A stretch of 64,000 nt of DNA, from contig NZ_PJJP01000031.1 in NCBI RefSeq assembly GCF_002929555.1, positions 87,330 to 151,329 of the forward strand, in the 5' to 3' direction. The translations under genes and the position numbers were made by a program. This stretch comes from Cryobacterium sp. N22 (lineage in GTDB: Bacteria; Actinomycetota; Actinomycetes; Actinomycetales; Microbacteriaceae). Shown here one piece after another: positions 51,790 through 60,981 of the stretch. Below the pieces are notes generated by a model. That model did no database searches and was not told the origin of the DNA. It worked only from the letters and a program-made list of their open reading frames with translations. The stretch's first letter is position 1. Every line of letters starts with the position of its first letter.

Positions 51790-52782
51790 GTGGGCGATCA
51801 ACCAGGCTATGTGACACCGGCCGGCTGGTACGTGGACCCCGGCACCGGAACACGGTTGCGCTGGTGGAGCGGCCTGGACTGGACGGAACACTTCGCGCCT
51901 ATGACCGAGCACCGGCCTGAGCCGACCTCGCGGCCCGGCGGCGAGCCCTTCGACGGCAGGTCGGCTGGTGCCGACGCCAGGTCGGACTCGGGTACCGACG
52001 AGTCGGCACCACCACTGTCACGCCGGGAGCGCCGGGCGCTCGAGGAGGAGGCCGCGGGAACCCAGGCCTTGCCGCCGCCGGTGACTCGCATCGCACCGAT
52101 CACCAGCTATGCCTGGGATCGCGAAGCCGACCGGTCGGAGAGCCGGCCGTCGGCGTACGTGCCCATGGCGGCGCCTGAGGAGGCGACGCTGTACCGCGAC
52201 ATACCGAGCCGGTGGAGCACAGCATCCGTGTGGACGATCGCGTTCATGCCATGGATCGCGGGAGTTACGGCGGCGGCGTCGCTGGTATTGGCGTGGTGGG
52301 GATCCGCCTGGTGGTTGCAGCTAGGTGCCCTGGCGCTGCCCTTCTTGCTGACACTGGCGGCCGCTCAACGGGATGTGAAGCGGCTTCGGTCCTGGCGGCA
52401 CCGCACAGTGGCGCATTGGGCGTGGTCGTTGTTGGGTTCCGTCGCCTACCTGATCGCTCGCACTGTGGTGCTGCGTCGGCACGCCGGTTTGGGGTCGGCG
52501 CCGATGTGGGTGGGGTTGGCGAACTCGCTGCTGGTGTGCGGCGCGACGGTGTGGCTCGTCGGAGCGGCGGCGACCAACCTGGCGGGATTCCACGCGGCCA
52601 TGGCGGATGACCTGGGCGCGGCGCTTGAGCCGAGCTATGGCGTGGTGCAGGTGGAGTGTCCAGCTGATCTGGAGGCGCTGAGTTTCGCCTGCAACGTGAC
52701 GGATGCCGGCGGGGTGACGCGCTCCGTGTGGGTGGAGCTGAACGCTGCCGATGGGAGCTACACGTACTCGGTGGCCGAGTAG
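51790..52782 (+). CDS. DUF2510 membrane protein
   Basis: A 330-residue protein. The DUF2510 tag at the N-terminus (PAGWYVDPGTGTRLRWWSGL, W-x-D-P-x-G) is followed by a Pro/Asp/Ser-rich linker and helices from residue 145 (SVWTIAFMPWIAGVTAAASL). The helical part is homologous to the protein at 48346. A cysteine-containing domain ends the protein (VECPADLEALSFACNVTDAG). GTG 51790 with GGGGGAATACT as ribosome site. Third gene after the J-domain gene. Confidence 0.8.
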   Translation: MGDQPGYVTPAGWYVDPGTGTRLRWWSGLDWTEHFAPMTEHRPEPTSRPGGEPFDGRSAGADARSDSGTDESAPPLSRRERRALEEEAAGTQALPPPVTRIAPITSYAWDREADRSESRPSAYVPMAAPEEATLYRDIPSRWSTASVWTIAFMPWIAGVTAAASLVLAWWGSAWWLQLGALALPFLLTLAAAQRDVKRLRSWRHRTVAHWAWSLLGSVAYLIARTVVLRRHAGLGSAPMWVGLANSLLVCGATVWLVGAAATNLAGFHAAMADDLGAALEPSYGVVQVECPADLEALSFACNVTDAGGVTRSVWVELNAADGSYTYSVAE

Positions 52783-52846
52783 CGGAGGGCTAGCGACCAT
52801 CACGGGCGAGCACATCACCGTCCAATTCATCAAGCACCTCAGGGAG

Positions 52847-52925
52847 GTATGCGGGTCAGGCGCCGCTATGCGGGTGGCGCGCCAGGCGCATAGCGGCGCC
52901 TGACCCGCACAACGCGAATCGGGCA
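52847..52925. repeat. Large palindromic intergenic repeat, copy F (perfect 22-bp arms)
   Basis: The best copy: 22-bp arms 52851-52872 and 52887-52908 are exact reverse complements around a 14-base loop that contains ggcgcgcc. Flanks aggtat and aacgcgaatcgggcatccg are shared with other copies. Confidence 0.95.
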
Positions 52926-52945
52926 TCCGTGGGCGGCGTGCGCGC

Positions 52946-54439
52946 TTAGCCCTTCGGTGCCCAGGCGCCCGCCGTGAGGAAATCGTCAACCTGTCCGCTC
53001 CGGTCGCCGTCAGTCCAGACCAGCGTGGTGTCCCCCATCCGCAGGTCGACCGTCAGCGTCGCCGACCGGGGCCCGTCGGTCCACGCGAGGGTGAGACCGC
53101 CGTCCTGCGCGGACCGTGCCGCGGTGAAGGACCCGTTGAACACGTCGAAGGTGTTGCGGAACCGGGCGAGTTCGAATCCCGCCGTCACCACCGGGCGCTG
53201 CAGGTTCTCTCGCACCTCCTCCGGTGCGTAGTGATGACGGTTGATGTCCCGGCCCACCCCGGTACGTTCGAGCAGGTCAGTGTCATTGCCGCCGGCGAAT
53301 GCGCCCACGTAGTACACCTGGGGAATGCCCGGGGTGAAGTACTGCACGGCGCGGGCGGCCAGCAAGCGGCGGTCGTCGCTGCCCAGGGCAGCGAAGAAGG
53401 TGGAGTTGACCTGGTACAGGTCCAGGTTCGACGCCGCGGCCCCCGTCGCGAGCCGGCTCGTGCCGCCGGTTGCGTCGTGAATCGACTCGACGAGCGCATC
53501 CAGTTGCGCGTCGTTGAGGAGGCCGGCCTCGCCGGTGTCGGGGTCGGAACCGACATCCACGATGCCGATGCCGTCGTGGGTGTCGAGCACCGTGACGGCG
53601 TTTGTCGGGCGCACCTCGAGCCAGCGCAGGAGCGGTTCGTGGTCGCCCGAATGTGCGGCGTGCAGAACCAGGGGCGGCAGCGCGAAGTCGTAGACAGAGT
53701 CCACGAGCGCCGCGATCTCCACCTGGCGCTTGTAATAGGAGTGCACCTCCACGAGTGTCTGCATGCCCCGCTCGGCGGCCTCGACCCGCAGCTCTTCGAT
53801 GAAGGCGAAGGTCTCGGGCGTCATGAAACTCGTGGTTCCCGGGGTCTTCACGGCGTAGCCCACCGCGTCCATGCGGATCATTGTGACGCCGGCGGCGGCG
53901 AGGGCATCGAGGATGGAGCGCAGGTAGTCCCGGGTGAGCTCGGAGCGCACATCCACGTCGATCTGCTGCGGGGTGAACGTCGTCCAGACCAGGTGAGGTT
54001 CCGAACCGAGCGTCATCGTGGTCAGCGGCAGGCCCGGCCGGGGGCGGTACACGCTGAGGAGGTCGTGCTCCCGGGCACCGTCGGGGAAGACCGCGCCCAT
54101 GGTGAGGAACATCTCAAACCAGCGCGACCGGCGCCCCGTGGCGACCACGTCGCGGAACTGCGCCGAGTCGGCGGAGACGTGGTTGACGATGACATCGACG
54201 ACGACGTCGTGACTCTGGGCGAGGGTGCGCACGTTGTCCCAGGAGCCCAGGCGAGGATCGACCGCGGTGTGGTCGACGGGATCGAACCCGGCGTCCACGC
54301 CGTCGAACGGGGTGAAGAACGGCAGGATGTGCACACCGCCGAACACCCCCGTCAGCTCGGTGTCGAGCAGGTCGTGCAGGTTCGCCAGGGTGCCGCCGAG
54401 TCGATCGGCGTAGGCGATGAGTTGGACCTGGTTGCGCAT
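52946..54439 (-). CDS. Sucrose phosphorylase (GH13 subfamily 18)
   Basis: A 497-residue enzyme that splits sucrose with phosphate into glucose 1-phosphate and fructose. Catalytic residues sit as in the Bifidobacterium enzyme: nucleophile D191 in MIRMDAVGYAVKTPGTTSFM, acid/base E231 in LVEVHSYYKRQVE, and D289 in LDTHDGIGIVDV. FDPVDHTAVDPRLGSWDN and VDVIVNHVS are GH13 regions. ATG 54439 has GGAG upstream; no transport or regulator gene is attached. Confidence 0.93.
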   Translation of the reverse strand: MRNQVQLIAYADRLGGTLANLHDLLDTELTGVFGGVHILPFFTPFDGVDAGFDPVDHTAVDPRLGSWDNVRTLAQSHDVVVDVIVNHVSADSAQFRDVVATGRRSRWFEMFLTMGAVFPDGAREHDLLSVYRPRPGLPLTTMTLGSEPHLVWTTFTPQQIDVDVRSELTRDYLRSILDALAAAGVTMIRMDAVGYAVKTPGTTSFMTPETFAFIEELRVEAAERGMQTLVEVHSYYKRQVEIAALVDSVYDFALPPLVLHAAHSGDHEPLLRWLEVRPTNAVTVLDTHDGIGIVDVGSDPDTGEAGLLNDAQLDALVESIHDATGGTSRLATGAAASNLDLYQVNSTFFAALGSDDRRLLAARAVQYFTPGIPQVYYVGAFAGGNDTDLLERTGVGRDINRHHYAPEEVRENLQRPVVTAGFELARFRNTFDVFNGSFTAARSAQDGGLTLAWTDGPRSATLTVDLRMGDTTLVWTDGDRSGQVDDFLTAGAWAPKG

Positions 54440-54579
54440 GGTTGCTCCGTTGTTTCGTCGTCGTCGACGGATGCGACCGAGATGTCCTCCGGGACGGCCA
54501 ACGCCGACTCGGCGATTGCCTGTTAGGCGTCGAACGCGAGCCGGGTTCGTGGGCGACAATTCCCTGTTTCGGATTCACA

Positions 54580-55809
54580 TTAGCCCTGCTGCATCAGTGC
54601 AACCACTCCCCCTTCGCGGTGGGGCTCAATCCTCATCGGGACCACCCGGTCAACCAGCCAGATCAACAGCGCTGCCCCGGCGAACGCTGCCCCGAGCAGG
54701 GTGACCGCAGCCCATCCGCCGCCCGCATACAGCGCTGTCGTCGCGACCGCACCGAGCCCGCTGCCCACGGAGTAGTAGACCATGTAGCTGCCGATGACTC
54801 GACTGCCGGAGGCGGGCGCATCTGTCACGATGCGGTGCTGGCTGGATACCTGCACGGCCTGGACGGCGAAGTCGAGGATCACGACGCCGATGAGGAAGAG
54901 GACGAGCGAATCGGCGACCTGACCGATGAGAAGCCAGGAGCCGAGCAGGAGCACCAGGGAGAGCCCGGTGACCCGTTCGCCATGTCCGCGGTCGGCCCAC
55001 CGGCCGGCGCGCGTCGCACCCAGGGCGCCCACCAGCCCACCGATGCCGAACAGGCCGATCTGGGCCGTGGACAGCTGCCAGGGGGCGTCAGCAAGCGGAA
55101 GGACCATGCCACTCCAGAGCGTTCCGAACGACGCGAACAGGAACAGCGTGATCAGCGCGCGGGTTCGGAATACCCGGCTGGTGCGAGTCCAGGTGTACAC
55201 CGAGAGCACGGCGCTCCGGTAGGAGAAGGGTGTCGACGCCGGATGTTGGGTCGGCAACCGAAGCAGCGCGACGATCGCGAGAAGCAGCAGCAGCCCGGCT
55301 GACCCGGTGTAGACGGTGCGCCATCCGGCGAGGTCGGCCACGGCGCCGGAGACGGTGCGGGCCAGGACGATGCCGATCACGACCCCACCGGTGACCACGC
55401 CCAGGTTGCGGCCGCGGTCCGCGTCGCTGCTGAGCGCCGCCGTGTAGGCGACGACCACCTGCACAACCACGGAGAAGAGCCCGGTGAGTGCGAGGGCGAT
55501 GAGGAGGGATGCGGCGCCGCCCGCGGACGCCGCCAACGACAGGCTCACCGCGGCGGCGCCGAGCTGCAGGGCGATGAGGGTTCGGCGGGGTAGTCGGTCG
55601 CCCAGGGGCACGAGAAGGACGAGCCCGACCAGGTAGCCGGCCTGCCCGGCGGCTACGATCCAGCCCACCTGGCTGGCATCGAAGCCCAGGTCGATTCCGA
55701 TCTGGCCGAGCAGGGGCTGCGCGTAGTAGACGTTGGCCACCGCCGCCGCGCATAGGGAGGCGAGGAGCAGCCGGCGGCTCCACGGGATGCTCGGCGCTGT
55801 CTGAACCAT
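54580..55809 (-). CDS. MFS transporter, DHA1 type
   Basis: A 409-residue twelve-helix exporter. ASLCAAAVANVYYAQPLLGQ and GWIVAAGQAGYLVGLVLLVPLGDRLPRR (motif A) are typical of the YgaY/NepI-like drug exporters. Divergent from an HxlR regulator, with two palindromic operators in the 90-base gap, so its expression is probably induced by the substrate that HxlR senses. Ends close to the sucrose-phosphorylase start region. Confidence 0.88.
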   Translation of the reverse strand: MVQTAPSIPWSRRLLLASLCAAAVANVYYAQPLLGQIGIDLGFDASQVGWIVAAGQAGYLVGLVLLVPLGDRLPRRTLIALQLGAAAVSLSLAASAGGAASLLIALALTGLFSVVVQVVVAYTAALSSDADRGRNLGVVTGGVVIGIVLARTVSGAVADLAGWRTVYTGSAGLLLLLAIVALLRLPTQHPASTPFSYRSAVLSVYTWTRTSRVFRTRALITLFLFASFGTLWSGMVLPLADAPWQLSTAQIGLFGIGGLVGALGATRAGRWADRGHGERVTGLSLVLLLGSWLLIGQVADSLVLFLIGVVILDFAVQAVQVSSQHRIVTDAPASGSRVIGSYMVYYSVGSGLGAVATTALYAGGGWAAVTLLGAAFAGAALLIWLVDRVVPMRIEPHREGGVVALMQQG

Positions 55810-55829
55810 CGTGACTCTCCTTGGATTCT

Positions 55830-55884
55830 GGTTGCATATTGCAACCGAACGGAGCCTAGGGGAGAATGGTTGTGAAGTGCAACC
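55830..55884. promoter_or_regulatory. Two HxlR-type operators
   Basis: GGTTGCATATTGCAACC (55830-55846, a perfect palindrome with a three-base centre) and GGTTGTGAAGTGCAACC (55868-55884) are separated by 21 bases and lie between the divergent MFS and HxlR genes. Confidence 0.75.
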
Positions 55885-55899
55885 GGAAGGACGTGCCCA

Positions 55900-56337
55900 A
55901 TGACACCTCGCACCTGGACCGATCGGCAGTGCCCGGTCGCGCGGACTCTCGATCTAGTGGGAGACCGGTGGGTTCTCCTGATCATTCGCGACGCGTTTGA
56001 CGGGCTCACGCGCTTCAGCGAGTTTCAGCGCAGTCTCGGTATTGCGAAGAACATCCTCGCCGACCGGCTGCGCCTGCTGGTCGAGAACGGCATTTTGCGT
56101 CGAGTTGACACCGGGGCGGACTCGCGGGCGCACTACCGGCTCACCCCGCGCGGCGAGGACCTATTCACCGTCATCGTGGGCCTACGTCAATGGGGCGAAC
56201 GGAACGCATTCGAGGCCGACGAAGAACACTCCGTGCTGATCCTCGAGCAGACTGGTGAGCCGCTACCGAACATTGATCCGGTTCGGGCGGATGGCGGGCG
56301 GATTGTCGCGCGGGACACACACGTTCAGAAGGTCTAA
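55900..56337 (+). CDS. HxlR-family transcriptional regulator
   Basis: A 145-residue winged-helix regulator. N-terminal QCPVARTLDLVGDRWVLLII with its single conserved cysteine, then FSEFQRSLGIAKNILADRLR and the wing VDTGADSRAHYRLTPRGEDL, are all family-typical. Divergent from the MFS exporter and probably its regulator through the twin palindromes in front. Starts at ATG 55900. Confidence 0.92.
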   Translation: MTPRTWTDRQCPVARTLDLVGDRWVLLIIRDAFDGLTRFSEFQRSLGIAKNILADRLRLLVENGILRRVDTGADSRAHYRLTPRGEDLFTVIVGLRQWGERNAFEADEEHSVLILEQTGEPLPNIDPVRADGGRIVARDTHVQKV

Positions 56338-56438
56338 GTTTTCACGGCTTGGATCCGCGTCGGGACGGGATGGGGAGTTGGCTGAGAGCGGCTCGATTGC
56401 CGGGGTGGGCGACTTGCGCTCGGACACAACCGCACTGG

Positions 56439-56457
56439 TAAGGTAAGGCAACCCTTA
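56439..56457 (+). promoter_or_regulatory. DtxR/IdeR iron box
   Basis: TAAGGTAAGGCAACCCTTA is a good match to the 19-bp DtxR/IdeR consensus, overlapping a -10-like TAAGGT. It should repress the downstream siderophore transport genes when iron is sufficient. Confidence 0.85.
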
Positions 56458-56559
56458 CGACTGCGCTTGGCCTGGACCTCTGCGCGCGGCCGACGGGTGC
56501 GGCATCACAGCTGCCGCCGGTCCGTCCCCGACCCCCGCATCACGATCACGAGGAAAACC

Positions 56560-57588
56560 ATGCCCCGCGCATCCACTCTCATTGCCTTCTCGGCCGCCGC
56601 CGTGCTCACCCTGGGCCTGGCCGGCTGCTCCACCTCCCCCGCGGCCGACACCGCCGCGGCCGCATCCGGCGACTTCACGCCGGTCACCATCGAGCACGCC
56701 TTCGGCGAGACCGTCATCGAGGCGAAGCCCGAGCGCGTCGCCACCGTCAACTGGGCCAACCAAGAGGTGCCGCTGGCCCTCGGCGTGGTGCCGGTGGGCA
56801 TGGCCGCCGCCACCTGGGGCGACGACGACGCCGACGGCCTGCTGCCCTGGGTGAAGGAGAAGCTCGACGAGCTCGGCGGGGAGACCCCGGTGCTCTTCGA
56901 CGAGACCGACGGCATCGACTTCGAAGCCGTCGCCGACACCAAGCCCGACGTGATCCTCGCCGCCTACTCCGGCCTCACCCAGGAGGACTACGACACCCTC
57001 AGCGCCATCGCGCCGGTCGTGGCCTACCCGGAGACCGCCTGGGGCACCTCCTGGCGCGACATGATCTCGCAGAACGCCGCCGGCATGGGCATGGCCGCCG
57101 AGGGCGACGAGCTCATCGCCGAACTCGAGACCGAGATCGCCGCCACCGCCGCGAAGTATCCGTCGCTCGAGGGCAAGACCGCGATGTTCCTCACCCACGT
57201 GGACGAGGCCGACCTCAGCGAGGTCAGCTTCTACACCACGCACGACACCCGCACCATGTTTTTCGACGACCTCGGCATGGTGAGCGCCCCGAGCATCATC
57301 AAGGCCTCCGACGCCACCGACAAGTACTCCCTCACCGTGAGCGCCGAGCAGTCGGATGCGTTCAGCGACGTGGACATCATCGTCACCTACGGCGGCGCCG
57401 ACCTGGTCGCCACCCTCGAGGGTGACCCGCTGCTCTCGCAGATCCCCGCGGTGGCCAACAAGTCCATCGTGAACCTCTCCGGCGACGGCCCCATGGGCAC
57501 CGCCGCGAACCCCACCCCGCTGTCGATTTCATACATCCTTGACGACTACGCCGCCCTGCTCGCCGCGGCGGCCGACAACGCTAAGTGA
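56560..57588 (+). CDS. Iron-siderophore binding lipoprotein
   Basis: A 342-residue substrate-binding lipoprotein of a FecBCDE-type importer. The signal ends with AVLTLGLAGCSTSP, lipobox LAGC. Mature parts: VTIEHAFGETVIEAKPERVATV, GVVPVGMAAATWGDDDADG and YPETAWGTSWRDMISQNA, all typical of the FecB/FhuD group. ATG 56560 has AGGA upstream; the iron box stands 120 bases before it. The stop overlaps the next GTG. Confidence 0.92.
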   Translation: MPRASTLIAFSAAAVLTLGLAGCSTSPAADTAAAASGDFTPVTIEHAFGETVIEAKPERVATVNWANQEVPLALGVVPVGMAAATWGDDDADGLLPWVKEKLDELGGETPVLFDETDGIDFEAVADTKPDVILAAYSGLTQEDYDTLSAIAPVVAYPETAWGTSWRDMISQNAAGMGMAAEGDELIAELETEIAATAAKYPSLEGKTAMFLTHVDEADLSEVSFYTTHDTRTMFFDDLGMVSAPSIIKASDATDKYSLTVSAEQSDAFSDVDIIVTYGGADLVATLEGDPLLSQIPAVANKSIVNLSGDGPMGTAANPTPLSISYILDDYAALLAAAADNAK

Positions 57589-58634
57589 CCCTCCTTTCCA
57601 CTGCTTCATCAGCCGCTTCGAGCGTCGCCATTGTGCGACGCCCGAAGCGGCTGCGGTCGTTGTGGTTGCTCGCCGCGCTCGGCGTGCTCACCCTGCTGAT
57701 GCTGGCCTCGATCACCATCGGCTCCCGCGAGGTCGGCTGGGCCGACATTCTCGCCGCGCTCGGCGGCGGGGTTGACGGTTTCGACCAGGCCGCCGTGGCC
57801 ACCCGCATCCCGCGCACCCTGCTGGCCGTGGTCGCCGGGGCCGCCCTGGGCATGTCCGGCGCGGTGATGCAGGGAGTGACCCGCAACCCGCTGGCAGACC
57901 CGGGCATCCTGGGCGTGAACACGGGCGCGGCGCTGGCCGTGGTCAGCGGCATGGCCTTCTTCGGGCTCACCTCGGCTTCGTCGATGATCTGGGTCGCGAT
58001 TGTGGGCGCCGGCGTCACCGCCCTGTTCGTCTATGCGATCGGGTCACTGGGCCGCGGCGGTTCGACGCCGCTCAAGCTGGCCCTGGCGGGCGCGGCCACC
58101 TCCGCTGCGCTGGCCTCGTTCGTCACCGCGGTGGTGCTGCCGCGCAATGACATCGCCGGCGGGGTGCGGTCCTGGCAGATCGGCGGCGTCGGCGGCGCCA
58201 CGATGGAGAGCATCCGCCAGGTGGCGCCGTTTCTTCTGGTGGGCTTCGTGCTCTGCTTTCTCTCTGCCCGGGCGCTGAACTCGCTGGCCCTCGGCGACGA
58301 CCTCGCCGCCGGCCTGGGCGAACGGGTGGCCGTGGCCCGCGGCTCGGCCGCGCTCGGCGCCGTCGTGTTGTGTGGCGCGATCACGGCCGTGGCCGGGCCG
58401 ATCGGCTTCGTGGGCCTCGTCGTGCCGCACGCCTGCCGGCTGCTGGTGGGCGTGGACCACCGCTGGCTGCTGCCGTTCTCCGCGGTGCTCGGCGCCGCCC
58501 TGCTCACCGGCGCGGACGTGCTCGGCCGCATCGTGGCCCGGCCCAGCGAGATCGACGTGGGCATCATCACCGCCCTGATCGGCGCCCCGTTCTTCATCTA
58601 CATCGTGCGCCGACGCAAGGTGCGTGAACTGTGA
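57585..58634 (+). CDS. Siderophore ABC permease 1 (FecCD type)
   Basis: A 349-residue permease with about ten helices. TRIPRTLLAVVAGAALGMSG and QGVTRNPLADPGILGVNTGA are the FecCD signatures, with LRSLWLLAALG at the first helix. Its GTG overlaps the binding-protein stop by four bases (GTGA). Confidence 0.92.
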   Translation: MTLLSTASSAASSVAIVRRPKRLRSLWLLAALGVLTLLMLASITIGSREVGWADILAALGGGVDGFDQAAVATRIPRTLLAVVAGAALGMSGAVMQGVTRNPLADPGILGVNTGAALAVVSGMAFFGLTSASSMIWVAIVGAGVTALFVYAIGSLGRGGSTPLKLALAGAATSAALASFVTAVVLPRNDIAGGVRSWQIGGVGGATMESIRQVAPFLLVGFVLCFLSARALNSLALGDDLAAGLGERVAVARGSAALGAVVLCGAITAVAGPIGFVGLVVPHACRLLVGVDHRWLLPFSAVLGAALLTGADVLGRIVARPSEIDVGIITALIGAPFFIYIVRRRKVREL

Positions 58635-59686
58635 GCGCTGCTGTTGTTGATAGGCCGCTTTCGACAGCGGATGCCGTGGCCCGTGGCCGCGTGCGCCGCG
58701 GCATCCGTCGCCGCCGGGTGATCACCGTGCTGGCGCTGCTCATCGGCGTCGGCTACCTCGTGAGCCTGATGGTGGGCCAGACCGTCTACTCCCCCGCCGA
58801 GGTGCTCGGCGTGATGCTCGGCCAGGACGTGCCCGGCGCCGGCTTCACCGTGGGCCGGTTGCGGCTGCCGCGGGCATCGTTGGCCGTGCTGGCCGGGCTG
58901 TGCTTCGGGCTGGGCGGCGTGACCTTTCAGACCATGCTGCGCAACCCCCTGGCCAGCCCCGACATCATCGGCATCAGCTCCGGCGCCAGCGCCGCCGCCG
59001 CGTTCGCGATCATCGTGCTGGGCCTGGGCTCGACCGCGGTGTCGGTGGTGGCCATCGTCTCCGGCCTGGCCGTGGCGCTGGCCGTCTACGCCTTGGCGTA
59101 CAAGGGCGGCGTGGCCGGCACCCGGCTCATTCTGATCGGCATCGGCGTGGCCGCGATGCTCGACAGCATGACCGCGTACGTGCTCTCCCAGGCCGCCGAG
59201 TGGGACCTCCAGGTAGCCATGCGCTGGCTCACCGGCAGCCTGAACGGCAGCACCTGGGCGCAGACCGTGCCGGTGTTCGTGGCCCTGGTGGTGCTCGCGC
59301 CGGTGCTGCTGGGTCAGTCCCGCAACCTGTCGATGAGCCAGCTCGGTGACGACACCGCATCCGCTTTGGGGGTGCGCGTCGAACGCTCCCGGGTGATCCT
59401 GATCGTCGCCGCCGTGGGGCTCATCGCGTTCGCCACCGCCGCGGCCGGGCCGATTGCGTTCGTGGCGTTTCTGGCCGGGCCGATCGCGTCGCGCATCGTG
59501 GGGCCGGGCGTCTCGCTGCTCGTGCCGGCCGGGCTCGTGGGCGCGCTGCTCGTGCTGGTGGGCGACTTCGCCGGCCAGTACGCGTTCGGCACCCGGTTTC
59601 CGGTGGGCGTCGTCACTGGCGTGCTCGGGGCGCCGTACCTGATCTACCTCATCATCCGCACCAACCGCGCCGGAGGCTCCCTGTGA
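58631..59686 (+). CDS. Siderophore ABC permease 2 (FecCD type)
   Basis: A 351-residue permease paralogous to the one before it. GRLRLPRASLAVLAGLCFGLG, MLRNPLASPDIIGISSGASA, and GPIAFVAFLAGPIASRIVGPG. GTG overlap (GTGA) with the previous stop. With the other permease it makes the heterodimeric channel. Confidence 0.92.
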   Translation: MSAAVVDRPLSTADAVARGRVRRGIRRRRVITVLALLIGVGYLVSLMVGQTVYSPAEVLGVMLGQDVPGAGFTVGRLRLPRASLAVLAGLCFGLGGVTFQTMLRNPLASPDIIGISSGASAAAAFAIIVLGLGSTAVSVVAIVSGLAVALAVYALAYKGGVAGTRLILIGIGVAAMLDSMTAYVLSQAAEWDLQVAMRWLTGSLNGSTWAQTVPVFVALVVLAPVLLGQSRNLSMSQLGDDTASALGVRVERSRVILIVAAVGLIAFATAAAGPIAFVAFLAGPIASRIVGPGVSLLVPAGLVGALLVLVGDFAGQYAFGTRFPVGVVTGVLGAPYLIYLIIRTNRAGGSL

Positions 59687-60492
59687 CACTCATTCATACC
59701 CTCACGGTGGAGAACCTCACCCTCGGTTACGGCGACCGCACCGTGATCGACGGCCTCGACCTGGTCGTGCCGACCGGCCGGATCACCGCGATCGTGGGCG
59801 CGAACGCCTGCGGCAAGTCCACCCTGCTGCGCTCGATGTCACGGCTGCTCGTGCCGCGGGGTGGCCAGGTGCTGCTCGACGGCACGCAAGTGCACCGGAT
59901 GCCCGCCAAGGAGCTGGCCCGCACGCTGGGGCTGCTCCCCCAGTCACCGATCGCGCCGGAGGGCATCACCGTGTCCGACCTGGTGGGCCGCGGCCGCAAC
60001 CCGCACCAACGGATGTTCTCCCGCTGGAGCGCTGAGGACGACGAGGCCGTCGCCGCGGCGCTGGACGCCACCGACACCGCGTCGCTGGCCGACCGTTCCG
60101 TCGACGAGCTCTCGGGCGGGCAAAGGCAGCGGGTGTGGATCGCGATGGCGCTCGCGCAGCAGACCGACCTGCTGTTGCTCGACGAGCCGACGACGTTCCT
60201 CGACGTGAGCCACCAGGTGGAGGTGCTCGACCTGCTCACCGACCTCAACCGGGCCCGCGGCACCGCCATCGTGATGGTGCTGCACGACCTCAACCTCGCC
60301 GCCCGGTACGCCGACCACCTCATCGCCCTGGCCGGCGGCCGGGTGCACGCGGTGGGCGAGCCGCACGAGGTGCTCACCGAGGAGACCGTGCAGGCGGTGT
60401 TCGGTCTGTCGAGCCGGGTGCTTCTCGATCCGACCTCGGGCCGCCCGATGATGCTGCCGATCGGCCGGCACAACGTGGTTGTGCCGGCCTAG
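59683..60492 (+). CDS. Siderophore ABC ATPase (FecE type)
   Basis: A 269-residue ATPase. Walker A GANACGKST, signature LSGGQRQRVWIAMAL near residue 145, Walker B LLLLDEPTTFLDVSH and switch VLHDLNLAARYADH. The Walker A has Cys in place of the usual Gly (G-A-N-A-C-G-K-S-T), as in several FecE proteins. GTG overlaps the previous stop, so the four genes form one translationally coupled operon. Confidence 0.94.
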   Translation: MTLIHTLTVENLTLGYGDRTVIDGLDLVVPTGRITAIVGANACGKSTLLRSMSRLLVPRGGQVLLDGTQVHRMPAKELARTLGLLPQSPIAPEGITVSDLVGRGRNPHQRMFSRWSAEDDEAVAAALDATDTASLADRSVDELSGGQRQRVWIAMALAQQTDLLLLDEPTTFLDVSHQVEVLDLLTDLNRARGTAIVMVLHDLNLAARYADHLIALAGGRVHAVGEPHEVLTEETVQAVFGLSSRVLLDPTSGRPMMLPIGRHNVVVPA

Positions 60493-60521
60493 CTCTCGTC
60501 TCGGGGTCGCCCCCTCCCCCT

Positions 60522-60670
60522 GGTCGAGCTCGTCGAGACCCGGTACCCCGCCCTCCCGCTGGTCGAGCTCGTCGAGACCCGGGTACCCGCCCATGCGCCG
60601 GTCGAGCTCGTCGAGACCCGCGAGCCAACCTCCAGATCGCGCCATCCCGTTGGTCGAGCTCGTCGAGACC
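60522..60670. repeat. Four 19-bp repeats GGTCGAGCTCGTCGAGACC
   Basis: Copies at 60522-60540, 60561-60579, 60600-60618 and 60652-60670, all in the same orientation and spaced 39, 39 and 52 bases. Related units at 62361-62461 form hairpins. Such repeats are widespread between genes in Microbacteriaceae. Confidence 0.9.
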
Positions 60671-60712
60671 CGGTGACCCGCCCTCAGCGACGAGACCCAC
60701 TGCCATCCGCCC

Positions 60713-60857
60713 GAGGTATGCGGGTCAGGCGCCGCTATGCGGGTAACGCGCCAAGGCCATCTCGAGTTATGCGGGTCACGCGCCGCTATGCGGGTGGCGC
60801 GCCACCGGCGCAGCGGCGCCTTGCCCGCATAACGCGAATCGGGCATCCGCGGGCCCG
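60713..60857. repeat. Large palindromic intergenic repeat, copy G (double)
   Basis: A first unit (60713-60767) lacks its right arm. The second (60768-60857) is complete in outline, gcgggtcacgcgccgctatg to ttgcccgc, and ends aacgcgaatcgggcatccg like copy F. It lies between the siderophore operon and the diiron-protein gene. Confidence 0.85.
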
Positions 60858-60981
60858 GGTCGGCCGACACCCTCGACGGAGCGACCTCCGGGCTCCCCTC
60901 ATCCGCGCCCTGTTATGATCTCTCCCTGGCCGCGCCGCCACTCGGGCGCGCGAGCCGGTCGAACAGAGCGAGGTACGGCAC

